Shown: positions 12,067-24,430, counted from the stretch's first letter. The stretch: 64,000 nt of DNA from Pyrenophora tritici-repentis (GCF_003171515.1 NC_089392.1:2170001-2234000), one strand, 5' to 3'. The notes: generated by a model from the letters alone, not told the origin. Translations and numbers: made by a program.

Positions 12067-13262
12067 GATGGGCAATTGGACCTCCTCTTCTTAAAGATGG
12101 GCGGTATGACGTCGGTTCAACAGTACCGACAAAACGATTGAAGTAACAATGGGTCAACCAAACTACCTCAGCATGAACCACAACCAAAAACACCGTGGAA
12201 CGGAAAAGACGGGTGTTGGGGTCATATATGCGCCAGCGCAGCATGGAATGGCGTAAAGCGGGGACGGTCTGGCTAACAACCGGCACAGGTGCAGGATGCC
12301 CAGCAGAGCCGATGATCAGGGTTTCGCGTGGGCGCGTGATTCCAAAAAGCACGGCTCCTCCTTGGCTCTTTGAATATCCATTACGGCCTTGTACCACGTG
12401 TCAACTGTTCGTGTGGATATTGTGAGCGCATCATGGACGACTTTAAGCTCATTTGTGTGTAGCGACTTGAGGTTTGATTGTTGCTGCTGTTACAACGTCG
12501 TGCTGGATGTTCCATGGTTGAAGCTTGCCGTTTGCTGCAGCCAATAAGTGGGCGAGTCAGCCGCGGACAATGAAGCTTTGGTAGCCTTGTGGGCCGTGCA
12601 CACGGATGCGCCGCCGAAGTGGCATCAAATTTTCCTCTACTCCTCCACATGTTCGCTGAACGCCGATACACGATGGCTACTTCCGCTCCTCTACTGCAGT
12701 CAATTCAAGACCTAATATTTTGATGTGATTGCAGAGATTTCGTTATTCTGCAGAGGAGTTGTATGTTCCCGTCGGAGAAGTCGTACACTCACATGTGTTT
12801 CCATTTCTACATCACTCAAAGATTGGTTCTTCTAGATTGTGTATTTGGTGTTCGAGTCAGTCTATACCAGAAATGGTAGTTACATCATTTTCGGTCATGT
12901 ATACGATCTTTTGCTCTCTTGCGAGTAGCTTGCTCGGCTACATGCTTCCGAGTGTCGAAGAAAGATTTATACATCACATAGCAAGTCCACATTATTCATC
13001 AGAAGATTTGGCTCTCCCTTCATATACTTTTCATAAGCCCGGCATTTGACCTCGATTGTGCCCCCCACAAAAACACGTGAAAAGAGTAGGTGGTCTATGT
13101 CATTTGTATGCTCTTTCGTTATTTTCCCCACAATCTCAGACTCACTCTATCTCTCTCTTCTTTTCTTGTCATTGACGTCTTTCTTTCATCTCCTACTTGC
13201 ACCTCGGGAAGTAGGTATTCTCATTCTTGTATGCACCCGCTGCATGGGCATTGCTATGACAG
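12067..13262. other. Intergenic, no supported gene
   Basis: No domain-bearing open frame on either strand. The first part is upstream of the minus-strand transporter and should hold its promoter. Confidence 0.45.
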
Positions 13263-13385
13263 GCGCGCACCCGGGCGTCATAAAATACATGACATACTAG
13301 TGTACAAAAACCACTATAGTCGCCAGAAACGCCTAAGAGGTGCTTACCCACACGTTCCATCATTTTATGACACCCAGGTGCGCGC
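13263..13385. mobile_element. Small MITE, copy 1 (123 bp, 24-bp inverted termini)
   Basis: The left end (13263-13286) and the reverse complement of the right end (13362-13385) agree at 22 of 24 positions and share the core GTCATAAAAT. The interior has no coding capacity. The same end sequence and an interior similarity (tagtgtacaaaaaccactatag type) recur in the element at 21560-21659, so this is a repeated family and not a chance palindrome. I could not define a target duplication with confidence. Confidence 0.7.
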
Positions 13386-13972
13386 GATGTTCAGTGGGAA
13401 CGATTTTAAGTTGCTTTGTATCTATGGGACTAGAGCAGCGATGACCAATGGCAACGATAGTCTACCTGGCTGGGAGTAACCAGACTCTGCGCAGAGAATC
13501 TTGTGTTGTTTTACTTTGTCGTTGTTTCTGCTGGTTTGGAGGATCCTGAACTGTAATGACCAAGAGCAATTGTTCCACATGGACTACCACCACAGAATCA
13601 GATCTCATCTCATTGAGAATTATTGCAGCGGAAATGTCACACCGGAACCCATTACAGTGTCTTCTTCGTCTATCATCACCATTATATTCACCACCCAACA
13701 GTCCTTATGGTTTTAATGACGTCATTACCGGGGTCTCGCGGCCCGACGGAACCGGATTGGGGGGCAACGTAGACGAGACTTGGAAGAAGACATGTCAAAA
13801 TCGCTTGTTATCGATCATTGTACTAGACGGATTGGTTATCCGCGGACCCAGAGGCGGGGTTACATGAGACGCGACACGGAGCCCTTTGCCAAGGTGATCC
13901 TGGATCTCCCAACTGTCGCTGTGACCAGATACAATACAAACCCCCATCATCAATACACTACTTTACAACAAT
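13386..13972. other. Intergenic downstream of the P450
   Basis: No gene seen. The right part is probably the 3' UTR of the minus-strand P450. Confidence 0.45.
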
Positions 13973-15587
13973 CTAATCGATAGCAATGCGGACAGATATG
14001 GAGCCCTTGGTAGTCTGTGCAACAATCAAGTCGTGGTCATAGGTGATGTCGTCCAGTACCGTATTATCAGCGAGACGAGCGCGCGGGACAACGTCAAGCA
14101 CCATGTGCGCGCACATAATATACAGCTCACAGTACGCTAGCTGTTCACCAATGCAGCTGCGAGTACCCTTTCCGAACGCGATGAGCTTCTTCTGCAGCGT
14201 GTAGTTTTGCGATCCATCCTCCAACAACCACCGTTCTGGAAGGAACTCATCAGGGTCAGGAAAGAGCTCCCTGTTCCAGTGGTTGATCATTGACGTCATG
14301 CCAATGGGCGTTCCTCTTGGAATCACCCAGTCTGACTTGCCGTCCGCCGATACGTAGTGGAGATCCTCGTGGGTCGCAATTCTGGCCGAACGGTGGGATA
14401 CACCAGGCATCATACGCAGACACTCTTGCAAGACGGCCCAGAAATATGGCACTTTTTCGAGCTCGACCCACTTAATCGTGTTGGAAGCAATGCCAGCTTG
14501 CAAAAGTTCCATCCTGAGTCTCTGAGAGATTTCAGGTTTGGCGAGTGACCAATAAGTGAAGACTGTAAGTATGGCCTGAGAAATTGGTTAGTGCTGACAA
14601 ACGAACCGAAAAATCAACCGGGTAGCTTACAGCAGTTGTTTCAGTACCGGCCAACAAGAAGTTGAAGCCTTCGCCCGAGTATCGGTACTTCTCCTCTTCG
14701 GACATGGACTTGTCTTTGCCCATGACTTCGGCAAACACACGTCCGTTGTCAGGGTTGCTAAGAGCCTGGCTGATGTACTGTGGGATTGTGACATTCATGA
14801 TCCTCATAACAGTCTTGACATCTTCACCCAGGTAGTCGGCCATGAACGGAAGGACTTGTGCCATCTTTCGGCCCAGAGCATTGTGTCGCATCATGTAAGC
14901 ACTCTTGAAGAAGGATTTGACCCATGTGGCGAAATTGGGTTCCCAGCCTTCTTGTGCCACAAAGCCCATGGGCTCACCGAAAGCATACTGAGAGATGACG
15001 TCTGCAGTGTAGCAATTGAAGGCTTCCTTGACGTCGAATGCACCTTTACCAGCCGAAGCTAGCATCTTGTTCGCCACCATGGTCGCAAAGTCCTGCACCT
15101 CGCCCTCCAACTTCAACATTTGCTGACGGGAGAAGAACTTGCTCAACGGTGCTTTCCGCTGACGATGGAGCTCATGGTTGACTGTGGAAAAGCCGGTGAC
15201 TGAAACAGGTCCTGCTCCGCCAGTGTTCAATTGATGCTGCCACTTATCCCGGATACGGCCAGGTCCGGCGTAGATCTCATCGGTGAAGGCTGGGTCAGCA
15301 CAATGCAGTTCGTCTGGATTGATGCGGACAATAGGCCCATATTGTTCGTGCATGCGAGCGATGACCTTGCCATATCGACCCAACAGCCACCAGTCGTAGT
15401 ATGCTTCGTAGAGATACGACGCGGCAGCGATCTTTGGACCAGGGAAACGAGCAAGGGGGTGAAATGGCGAGATGTTGTAGAGCGCAATAGCGATCCGGTA
15501 GCCGATCCAGAGAGCGCCCAGCCAAAGAAAGCTGGTAAAAGAGAAAGTCGACCTTAGGCCAGATGAAAGGCCCGATTGCTCGTCCAT
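13973..15587 (-). CDS. Cytochrome P450 monooxygenase
   Basis: Two exons, 15587-14631 and 14575-13973, with a 55-bp intron in phase 0; 519 aa. An N-terminal hydrophobic anchor (about residues 17-37) places it in the ER membrane facing the cytosol. All P450 landmarks are present: the I-helix motif AGTETT, the K-helix ExxR in LQECLRMMP, a PERW motif and the haem-binding loop FGKGTRSCIGEQ with the thiolate Cys near residue 458. The stretch FPGPKIAAAS..YDWW..YGPIVRINPDELH resembles fungal CYPs of the trichodiene-oxygenase-like group. No backbone biosynthetic enzyme lies nearby, so this is not evidently part of a secondary-metabolite cluster. Substrate unknown. Confidence 0.93.
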
Positions 15588-16517
15588 GTTGGTGTTGGAC
15601 AGTTTAGCGATGCACAACTGCACAAGGAAGGAGCGAATGCTTCACCAAATTCCAGCGAGAGCAACGGTATATATCAATCTGACACAAAGTACGCTTCTGA
15701 TATGGCCATAGGGTCGATCCCTTCTCGTTGTAATCGCCAGATTTTGCAGCAGTGCCGCCATTGGCGATAAGCCGATGCATTGCATACCAAGCGCCGAAGT
15801 TTCTCCGCGCCGGCCCACTGAAATGTTGATTTGGACTCGGTATGATTGGCGTCTGCGGCTTTTGCTGATCCACAGGCCACATGGGAAGAGCGTTGAAAAC
15901 CCTGAGCGGAAGTGCACGCCCCTCGATAACGGGGAGAAGTGTGATTTGAGTCAGGCGAGATCCGCCATGTCAACGCCTTTTGACACATATCTATCAGCGT
16001 TACCCTCGTCATCATATCTACTCACCAACGGGAAACACCCAAGGTTGTCAGTAATCAATATCTCATCAATATTGTTGTTTGATTTGTTTGATTCGGAGCC
16101 AACCAACTAACCAACAGTTAGCCACTGTATTTCTGTCAATCAATCAACCAATCTTGAGAACAAAATGTTGATAGGATTGGTGTTGTTTGATAGTAAGCGA
16201 GGGAGGGGGATACCTAGGTGAGGCCTCTGGGATAGCTGCTCAACGACGAATTCTTAGTGTTGGATCTTGCTTACTAAGCCTACTCGCGTGTAAGTTATAT
16301 GACCTAGGTTCCATCCCATCTCTCACTCACTCCAGGCTAGTACGTACGAGGCTTAGCGCCCACAACGCTAGCTGGCAGAGACATAGATCTCAATTCCTGT
16401 AGCACAATACACAACACGATTCACACATGTTCTATTCCTAGTGCTACTGACATCAGGCTTATAACATTTAACAACACCTTACTTTCTCGCGGCTCCGGCT
16501 TACTTTTAGCCTTATCC
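15588..16517. other. P450 promoter and left flank of the hAT element
   Basis: The part near 15588 is upstream of the P450. The part from about 16050 is A/T-rich with repeated CAATCAATCAACC-type motifs that also occur beyond the 3' end of the hAT gene (about 19231), so the left end of the hAT element probably lies here. I could not fix the exact inverted termini or an 8-bp duplication. Confidence 0.45.
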
Positions 16518-19196
16518 ATGCCCTCTATACCAGCAAAACGCAAGCCCGAGGCTGCCGAAGAAGCTGATACTCCCTTCAAGCGAGCACAACGTACGCGCAA
16601 ACCTACGCTCAAAGCGCTGTTGGGTGACGGCAGCCAGCCAACCCAGCCGATAGAGCTGCCAGAAAGTACGCCGGATCCGCCTACAGAGCCGCCTACACAA
16701 GTTATCGAGCCGCCCACACGGGCTATTGAACCGCCATGTAAGCCTGTACAACAACCCGAGGAGCGCCCTCGGCGGGCATCACCACTGCCTATTTTGGCTG
16801 CCTCACAAGCCTCTCGGCTCACTGATGAGCCAGCCTGGGAGTCGCAGTTAATGTTTGATAAGCCAGAGGACTCTATTGTACAGCCTTTAGCTTTCTCTAG
16901 CGCTGCCACTGAGGCTTCGGTGGAGGAGGATAGCGCTGTGAGCGTCGATTTTCGCGACTTTGAGGGCGTCGATTGGTCGCGATTAAAGGGGTTTGTCGCG
17001 CCGCTGAGCACTCCACGAGGCAAGGCAAGCTGGATTTTTCAACACGGCTGGCGTGTCTGGAAGGAGGGTACTCACCACCCAGATGAGTTGTACTTTGTGT
17101 GCAAGTACTGTCATATTCATAAGCTACCTAATGGTGTACACCGAGTAACGAAGTCAACCACTGCCGCCAACGGGCACCTCCAGCTTGATAAACCTGGTCA
17201 TCGGCTCAGCAAAGATGGTCCAATCCTAAGCAAACCTCTCCGCAAACATGGACAACAATCACTTCGTCAGGCAGCTCTAAGCGGTGTCAAATTTAGTCTA
17301 GAGGCGTACAAGACTATAGGAAACTTCGACGTACAAGAATTTCGGCAGGCAGCTGCGCTCTGGCTGGTCGACAACAACAGACCACTCCGCGAGTTTGAGA
17401 CGCCGGCTTTTCGCAAGATGATCAGGCTTGCTAATCCTGAGGCAGAGGCGGCGTTATGGAGGTCTCATAACAGCGTGTCAGCGTTCGTGATGAGGTTGTA
17501 CAGTTGGCTACGGCCTCAGGTGGTGCGCGCGTTGGCTGAAGCCGAGAGCAAGGTACATATAAGCTTCGATGGGTGGACGACAAAAGGCGGCAAACGTGGC
17601 TTCTTTTCTGTAGTTGCTCACTACGCCAACAGTAAGGGCGCGATAGTTGACCTACCCATCGCGCTGCCGCAGCTGGTGGGTGCCCACACTGGTGAGGCGA
17701 TAGCTGACGCTGTAACCAAAATCCTGCAATCCTTCAGCATTAATCGCAGCAAACTCGGCTACTTTGTGCTCGATAACGCTTACAATAACGACACCGCTGT
17801 TAACAAACTCGCCGCGATGTACCACTTTTCTGCCTCCGATCGCCGCCTCCGCTGCGCTTGCCACATACTTAACCTTGTTGGCCAAACGATTATGTTCGGG
17901 AGGGATGCTGACGCGTATAACAACGCCCTGGAGAACACAAAGATGGAGGATTTTTACATGAAGGAGTGGCGGAAAGAAGGACCGCTTGGCGTGTATCTTG
18001 ATATTATCAACTACATCAACACGCCGAAGCAGTGGAGTATTTTTGAAGATTGCCAACGCGAGGCAGTTAACAGCATGCCCACAGGCGCCAGCGGCGGCAC
18101 TCGCGAGCCAATTAAGCCGTGTGTTACACGTTGGAACAGCTATTACGACTGCTTTAAGCGCGGAGTTCAGCTCCAACAAGCTATCAACGCATACGCCACG
18201 TACCACATTCGCGAGACTGAACAGGCTGACGAACAGGCAGCTATTAGAGGAAACAAGCTGCCTGATATGCCGCGGTGGATGAGGTCAGACGGCCTTACGG
18301 CGGCTGACTGGGCGGTGATTACTGAGTACATGGCGATACTGCAGCCGCTCAAGTTTGCTACAGATCGCCTCCAAGGCCGCGGCAAGTGTGGCCGTTTTGG
18401 CGCACTCTACGAGGTCATCCCAGTATTTGAGAGTGTGATAACTGAGCTGGATGCACGCCTTCGGCCATACGAATCGGTCAACCACGAGCCATCTGAGGCG
18501 CCCGAAGATCACATCCCGATCAACCTGCGAGCCGCGAGGCGAAAAGCGAGCAATTACTTTACTAAGATCCTCCAAAGTCCCATTTACTACGCAGCTACGG
18601 CACTACATCCACGATATAAAACATACTCTAAGCGCTTCTGGCGCGACAAACCTACACAATTGAGCACCGCGCACGCGAAGTTTCTGCGGGTTTGGGCTGC
18701 CTACAAGCCTGCCGCTGCTGCCACAACACCAACCCCTGCGCCAAAACCTACCATGAGCAGCTTTGACGACGCTATCGACGCTATACTAGATGAGGACGGC
18801 GAGCATACATTGGAGGTGGAGGATGAGTACGATAGCTGGTTAAAAGAGCCTATGTGGACGTCTGATCAACACAAGGAGGGTCCAACAGCTGTACAGTACT
18901 GGTTATCGTTGAAGCCGAAGTATCCACATCTTTCACGATTGGCGATCGACGTGTTGACTATACCCGCCTCCAGCTCTGATTGTGAGCGCGTTTTTGCGGG
19001 AACTGGCGATATAATTGAGCCACAAAGGCGGAAAATTGGCGCGCAGTTACTGGCTGCTTTGGTGTGCTTGCAACGGTGGACTCGTGCAGGTTTTACAACA
19101 CCAAGCACGACAACAGCAGCAAAGCATACTGATGAGGAGCTCACGGAAGAGTTTGCGATAGGAACGTGGGAAGAGCCGCCTGCAGAATTGTCATAG
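16518..19196 (+). mobile_element. hAT-family transposase, apparently intact (892 aa)
   Basis: One uninterrupted frame of 892 aa. In order: a Pro/Thr/Glu-rich N-terminus with a repeat of PPT..IEPP units, a BED-type zinc finger around residues 170-230 (CKYCHIH .. HLQLDKPGH), the RNase-H-like catalytic core with SFDGWTTKGG (Asp near 350), LDNAYNND (Asp near 419) and CHILNLV, the TRWNSYYD block near 538, and a C-terminal hAT dimerisation region (about 800-865) with IDVLTIPASSSDCERVF. The transposase would bind element ends and cut and paste the transposon. The frame is free of stops, unlike the related copy at 46955-49456, so this copy may be young or still active. The transposon boundaries are unresolved. 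Confidence 0.92.
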
Positions 19197-20162
19197 AAAC
19201 GTCCCTTCAGAACCTTAAGTCTATCAATATTCAATCAATCAACCAACCAAAAATTGGCTCTTCAGTCTCATCAACTCAAACAAACAAACTGTAGCCCTAA
19301 GAAATGAGCCAGTCAATCAACATCTACGCCTCAAATGTTGGTTGTTTTGTTTGTTGACTTCTCTGGAAACACCAGAGTAAGACCATGGTGAGCAAAAAAG
19401 GGTCCTGCACCCTGTCCATGTTCGGGAAAATTCTCTTCGCTTACTGCACTGGTAGAATGCGAGTCAATCGCGCCAACAATGCATGCCCAAGCATCTGGAG
19501 ACGACGGCGAGGCTCTGCGATATGGCCGAATATCCAACCACTAACGGGGGCGGAACGGTCAAGGCACGGTTAGGGCGTCCGGCTCTGCACCTTGGCGTGG
19601 TGGGACTGATCCCGAGCTAGACTGTTTCACTATCGGCTCCTCCCTGGCTTCCGCCTGCCGCTGTCTGCTTACGGATTGGAAATTCTCCTTCACAGTTCCA
19701 GGGTAGGTCATACGATCCAGGCTAAGGATGCCTCATTACGATCGTCAGCACACCTAAGCGATTCTGCATCTTCTCCCGGCGAACTCGGGCCTAACACGAA
19801 AAGAAAGCCCACTCACTTTTTCGACCACTCTCGCTCTGGCGATGATGTTAAGGAGTGTGCTGACAGACAGGGGACGGGATCCGCGTTGCGGTTCTCTACC
19901 CACTACCCCGTCCTGCATGCCATGAATGATCAACGAGAATAGTAACCCTGGAGATGGGTGCCATGTCATGTGCCTGCCCAGCTTGCTTCTGCTTCTTGAC
20001 CATACTCCTACACCTCCTCCAACCCATTGACACGTTCGTTGCCTTTGCGCTCTCTTCAACTTCAATTCCCTGAGGCGGGCTCCACTCTTCTCGGCCCTGT
20101 CTGACTCTTCATCTTATTGCCATAGACTGCACTGTCTTTGTGCACTGCCAGCACGAGAAAAT
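19197..20162. other. Right flank of the hAT element and intergenic DNA
   Basis: A/T-rich DNA with CAATCAATCAACC-type motifs follows the hAT stop and probably includes the right end of the transposon. From about 19600 the sequence looks like ordinary intergenic or promoter DNA of the next gene. No other gene is supported. Confidence 0.45.
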
Positions 20163-21490
20163 ATGTTGGACACGGCCAGTTTGCCCATAACGAGGAGTTC
20201 GCGTGACTCGCTCATAGCGATATCATGTTTATGGGTCGTGTTTGCAGGAACGATAGGTCTTCGATTCCATGGGCGCATACGAGGACCCGGTTTGTCACTG
20301 GATGATATGTTCGCAGGTGTCGCATTCGTACGTTGAGCCAGTCCAGAGTCAAATGTCACTTCAACTTACATACCTCAGGTGCTCACAACGACAACGATTG
20401 GCCTGTGTTCAGCGGGTAAGATGTCAGTTCAAGTGAAATAGCGAGCATAATACTAACAATGGTAGTCTATACCAGCGGCGTTGGTTACGACTTCTATGAC
20501 ACAAACGAAGAATACCCCCTGCGTGAGTATAAGTATACAAACTTCATATTACAAGATTGTACCGTCTGACTCTAACATACAGTCGTTCACAATCTGCCGT
20601 ACATTATGCAGATCACGTTTGCCTTTACTCTCATCTACATTTGGAGTCTAGCCGCACTCAAGCTTTCCTAATTGGCACTTTACCACCGCGTCTTCGTCCT
20701 CCAGCTACGCATCCCGGTCTACATTGTTGGCGGCATAGTAGTCGCGTGGGCCCTGATCTTCAACTTCGTCTTCATCTTCCTCTGCGATCCCATCTCCCAA
20801 CAGTGGACCATTCAGCGTGTCGGACACTGCATGGACCAGATGCTGTTGCTCAAGTTCCTGATCCTGTCAAACATGGTGACTGATCTCATGATCGTAGTGC
20901 TTCCGATCCACTCGGTTTGGCAACTCCAGATGAGGAAGACGGAAAAGTTCGCCGTGTTGGCTTGTTTCGGTTTGGGTCTGGCATGTGTAATCATTGGTAT
21001 CGCGCGCATCATTCTGGTCTACACCATCGGTAAGTCACCCACTTTTGATTTGCCCCAGGTAGAGACTAATGCGTCGTAGATCTTATCGGGAACCTCACGG
21101 GAACATCAGGCACCACGTTCATGCTGTGCACCATCGAATTGATGTTGGCAGGCTTGTGTGTCAACATCCCCATGCTACGCCCCTTTTACCTCGCATGGCG
21201 CAGGAGGTACAAGGAATCGTCCTCGAACAACAGCGAAAGTGGTCTCAAGAGGTCGGGCACTGGCCCAAACCAGCAAAGACCAGGGCAGTACACGCAGTGG
21301 ATGGAGCTGGTGAGTCGTCCTATAATACAAAAAAAGCAAAAGTCAAACTAACACGATTCAGGCGGACAAAGATATGACCAACGTGACCGTCACGGGTGAT
21401 GATGCGAGCTCGGAAAGAAAACTTACTGCGGAACCCTTGCCCTTCGATGCTATACAGGTGTCCAAGGACTTTGTGGTCACGCACCAATAA
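20163..21490 (+). pseudogene. Fungal rhodopsin-domain membrane protein, broken by one stop
   Basis: Six exons fit: 20163-20327, 20379-20415, 20466-20522, 20583-21029, 21080-21309 and 21362-21490, with 50-60-bp introns and consistent phases; full length would be 354 codons. The layout matches the fungal seven-helix 'rhodopsin domain' proteins (SAT4/PTH11-like), with LRFHGRIRGPGLSLDD, SGVGYDFYDTNEEYP, LALYHRVF and a late NLTGTSGTTFMLCTIE block. Codon 116 is TAA (20669-20671) inside the third helix, just before LALYHRVF, and no splice choice I can see removes it. The rest of the frame is open, so the break is recent, or it is a sequencing error. Function of the family is largely unknown; some members act in sensing. 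Confidence 0.75.
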
Positions 21491-21559
21491 GTTGGTACTT
21501 TGTTTTCAGCAATTCGGCGCGATCTACAGTGGCGTGACGACCGATTCAGTCACAAGCGC

Positions 21560-21659
21560 ACCCGGGTGGCACAAAATACTTTACATGCTGGTGTATACAA
21601 GCCACTGTAGCCGCCATCCATGCCTACCCACACTGTCAAGTATTTCATGTCACCCAGGT
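21560..21659. mobile_element. Small MITE, copy 2 (100 bp, 22-bp inverted termini)
   Basis: The ends 21560-21581 and the reverse complement of 21638-21659 share ACC(C/T)GGGTG and (A)AAATACTT. Outer bases and parts of the interior match the element at 13263-13385. It lies just 3' of the broken rhodopsin-domain gene and may touch its 3' UTR. No target duplication is certain. The rest of 21491-21977 shows no gene. Confidence 0.65.
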
Positions 21660-21977
21660 CAACGAACGCTTCGGGTACTGGGCCCGCGGCTGAGGGGTGT
21701 ATCGGACGGTTACGCACGATCAGCAGAAACAGTACATATCTGAGTACCCCTCACCCCTCTTTTGACCGTGCGTTCCGACACATGTCAGCTCCTGCACACT
21801 CACGAAAAAAGTCGTGGTCACGACATACACACTATGAGGGATAGACGCGATGAAAGAGCCAGGGTTTGACAACCTGTACAACAAAACATATGATGAACCA
21901 AAGCAAAATAATGTAAACAAACCAAACCAATACCATGTACAAAACTTCATTTTCCTCCCCCTCCCCCACCATCACAT

Positions 21978-23957
21978 TCACCGTGGACTCGCTCTAGCCA
22001 ACCACGCCCTAATCCCCTCTGTGTGTCTCCTCGGCAGGCCCTCCCACCTCGCTTCATCATACGTAGCGTCGAGCCCCTTGAGCAAGTTCTGCGCCTTCCT
22101 GAGCGCCACCCTCTTAGCCCCTGCCCAAGGCGTCTTATCAATAAACGCGTCCGCCTCCCCCAGCAACTCCATGCGCCTATCCCGAACCTCCTTGCCGTCC
22201 TTATCCTCCGTCTCGCACAGCCTACAAAAGCAGCGAAACCCCCACGTGCGGTCCAAAAACCCCTGCCTCGTCTCGTAGTCTAGCGACGCATCGTACGGAT
22301 GGAAGATTTCCTCGCCGGCCTTGATATCACGTGTGGCGCGGATGATGAGCAGATCGCCCGCGAATTCTTTTGCTGTGTTCGCCAGACAAGAGTGGTTGAT
22401 GTAGGCAGCATGGATCCAGAGTCCTGTGCTGGCATTTCGTGCGCTTTCCTCGCCGAATTGGCTACCCGGCCCGAAGCCGTTGCGTGACATGATGTCGTGG
22501 ACGCGGAAGACGTCTACGACGGGTCCGTCGGCGTTGACAAACACGTTTGCGACGTCGCCTACGTAGTCGCCGAAGAGGTCCATGAAGCCGTCTGTTAGAC
22601 TGGGTTGGTTTAGACATTTTTGAACGAGCGCTTTGGCGAGGCCGAGGGGCGCAACGCGGATTCGAGAGTCCCGTACGTCGTAGGTCATGGCGGTTAGGGT
22701 GTCTGGTTCGTGGCCCCAGACTACGCAAAAGGCTTTTTCGCATATGACGATGTCCCCGGCGGGTATGTCGCAGGTTGCGTAGAGGCCGCGACCTTTGCCA
22801 GGGCTTTGTTTGATTTCGGTCTTGAGAATAAAGTTTCCGGCGTCGATGCGGGAGCGGGCTTTGGAGAGGGAAGTGCGGATTTTGAAGAGGTCGTAGGATC
22901 CGGTTTGTTCTTCGCGGAGGCGGGCTTCGATCTTTTTGAGTTGGGACTTGGCGTCTTTGTCGTCGGGGGTGAGGGATTGTTGTTGGAGGAAGTGGTCTTT
23001 GGCTACGTGCCACCGGCTTTGGTTGTAAGCGGCCATGCCGGCGCGGTAGAAGGCTTTGCTGTCTAGTTCGTTGGATTTGGTGTCTTCTCTGCCTGTCAAG
23101 GAGGCTCGCGCGTCTGTTTGGACTTCGTCTAAGCGGCCCAGCAGAAGATTCACATAAGCGCGGTTGCGGTAGATGTCCCGGGCCAGATCTGGATTCGAGT
23201 CTGATACGATACTCTGCGTTGCGATTGCCAGACCCGCAGAGTACTTGTCAAGTGCCACTGGCAGATCCTGCTTCTTGAGGGCGTCATTGCCCTCCTTTTT
23301 GAACCTAGTTGCCGCCTTTTCAGCCGCTGCTGTATCCTCGAATGTCTTGAGGTTCAGGATATCCTGATTGCAAATCACCAAGTCGGAGGGATGGTCGATG
23401 CGGAGTGTAGGCTCCCCCTGGTCAGTGAGGGTAAAGTATGGTTCTTTGATGATGAAGAGCTTCGTCGATTCCAGTATATCTTCCCCGTACCGAGATTTGT
23501 GAAGTGAAATTTCCAGACGCTCAGAGTCGCTGCCGTCTTCTTCTTGAACCATGGTCCACGATCTTGCTACAAGCGTGACTACCGGACTCTCTCGCTTGAC
23601 TGTTAGCTTTCGGCCTCGATGATGAGTCTCCATGCGAAGATCAGCCATCTTTATGGGTTCCAACTCGGATACTGGCACTTTACATGGCGCGTATGGCCGT
23701 CCTACTCCAATCGCCGGAATGGTACTTGCGGTCTTGCCTTGGGTTTGTAACAAATCCGGATCTGGTGCGCCGCCCATATCGGCCATGAGAGCAGCGCCAG
23801 TGGCTTGTTGATGAGCCGCTACCTTGTCTCTCGGTACTTTTGGATTCCCATGTTGTTCTGTGCACTTCTTTATTCGCTCTTCTACTGTGTTCTTAATGCG
23901 CTCCGCCTCTTTTTCCGTAAGATATATAGTGTTGTCTTCCCGTTGAGTGTTCGCCAT
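21978..23957 (-). CDS. TPR and SET domain protein (SMYD-like)
   Basis: Single-exon gene of 659 aa. Residues about 219-350 contain tetratricopeptide repeats (starting at RFKKEGNDALKK). A SET domain follows from about 388 (GKGRGLYATCDIPAGD), with the S-adenosylmethionine and lysine site motif INHSCLANT near 519, GEEIFHPYD, and a post-SET cysteine cluster CFCRLC near 577. This order, TPR then SET, is seen in fungal SET5/SMYD-type lysine methyltransferases. Substrate unknown; histone or another protein lysine is likely. The first 200 residues are less conserved. The start ATG at 23957 is the first of the frame. Identity of domains is firm, target inferred. Confidence 0.9.
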   Translation of the reverse strand: MANTQREDNTIYLTEKEAERIKNTVEERIKKCTEQHGNPKVPRDKVAAHQQATGAALMADMGGAPDPDLLQTQGKTASTIPAIGVGRPYAPCKVPVSELEPIKMADLRMETHHRGRKLTVKRESPVVTLVARSWTMVQEEDGSDSERLEISLHKSRYGEDILESTKLFIIKEPYFTLTDQGEPTLRIDHPSDLVICNQDILNLKTFEDTAAAEKAATRFKKEGNDALKKQDLPVALDKYSAGLAIATQSIVSDSNPDLARDIYRNRAYVNLLLGRLDEVQTDARASLTGREDTKSNELDSKAFYRAGMAAYNQSRWHVAKDHFLQQQSLTPDDKDAKSQLKKIEARLREEQTGSYDLFKIRTSLSKARSRIDAGNFILKTEIKQSPGKGRGLYATCDIPAGDIVICEKAFCVVWGHEPDTLTAMTYDVRDSRIRVAPLGLAKALVQKCLNQPSLTDGFMDLFGDYVGDVANVFVNADGPVVDVFRVHDIMSRNGFGPGSQFGEESARNASTGLWIHAAYINHSCLANTAKEFAGDLLIIRATRDIKAGEEIFHPYDASLDYETRQGFLDRTWGFRCFCRLCETEDKDGKEVRDRRMELLGEADAFIDKTPWAGAKRVALRKAQNLLKGLDATYDEARWEGLPRRHTEGIRAWLARASPR

Positions 23958-24430
23958 CTTGAAAAAGCCTGCGTCTTAGAGGGGTTCTCTTGACGCAATT
24001 GTTGTTGATCCCCTATTTTCGTTGTGTCGCTTGACTTTGTCTTTTTTTCTGTGGTCGCTCTATTGCAGTGACGTGTATGAAAACCAGACGACAAAATCAG
24101 CCACATCAATATACCGCTCATGCAACCAAAACCGGTCTATTGAGCCAAAGGCAGCAAGTCTCCTTCCAAAAGAAAATGATATGAATATTTGTTGTTGTCG
24201 AATTCTGCCACAACCCACGACGCCTGCGAAAGGTCGATTTTGGAGGGGCTGCGGCTAGAGGAAATTTGTTATCGATAAAAGTGGGGCAGGAAAGCGACAC
24301 CTGAGAAGACGCGGAAGTGAAAGCCGTCCCTTGGCTCTGACTTCGGCAAACATCAATATCAACACCAACTGCCAACTGCCAACTGCCAACGACGAGTCTC
24401 CGCCATGAAGAAACATAGCCCCGGTTCATA
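23958..24430. other. Intergenic
   Basis: Promoter side of the SET gene and 3' side of the deaminase gene. A short direct repeat of CCAACTG is seen at about 24365-24390. No gene. Confidence 0.45.

Noticed and set aside
13046..13479. Overlapping short open frames in the P450-transporter gap
   Set aside because: They run through the MITE and share no similarity with known proteins.
16050..19350. Inverted termini and an 8-bp duplication for the intact hAT element
   Set aside because: Several candidate pairs (e.g. CAATCAATCAACC motifs, GGCTC..GAGCC) were tried, but none gave long matched ends with a duplication.
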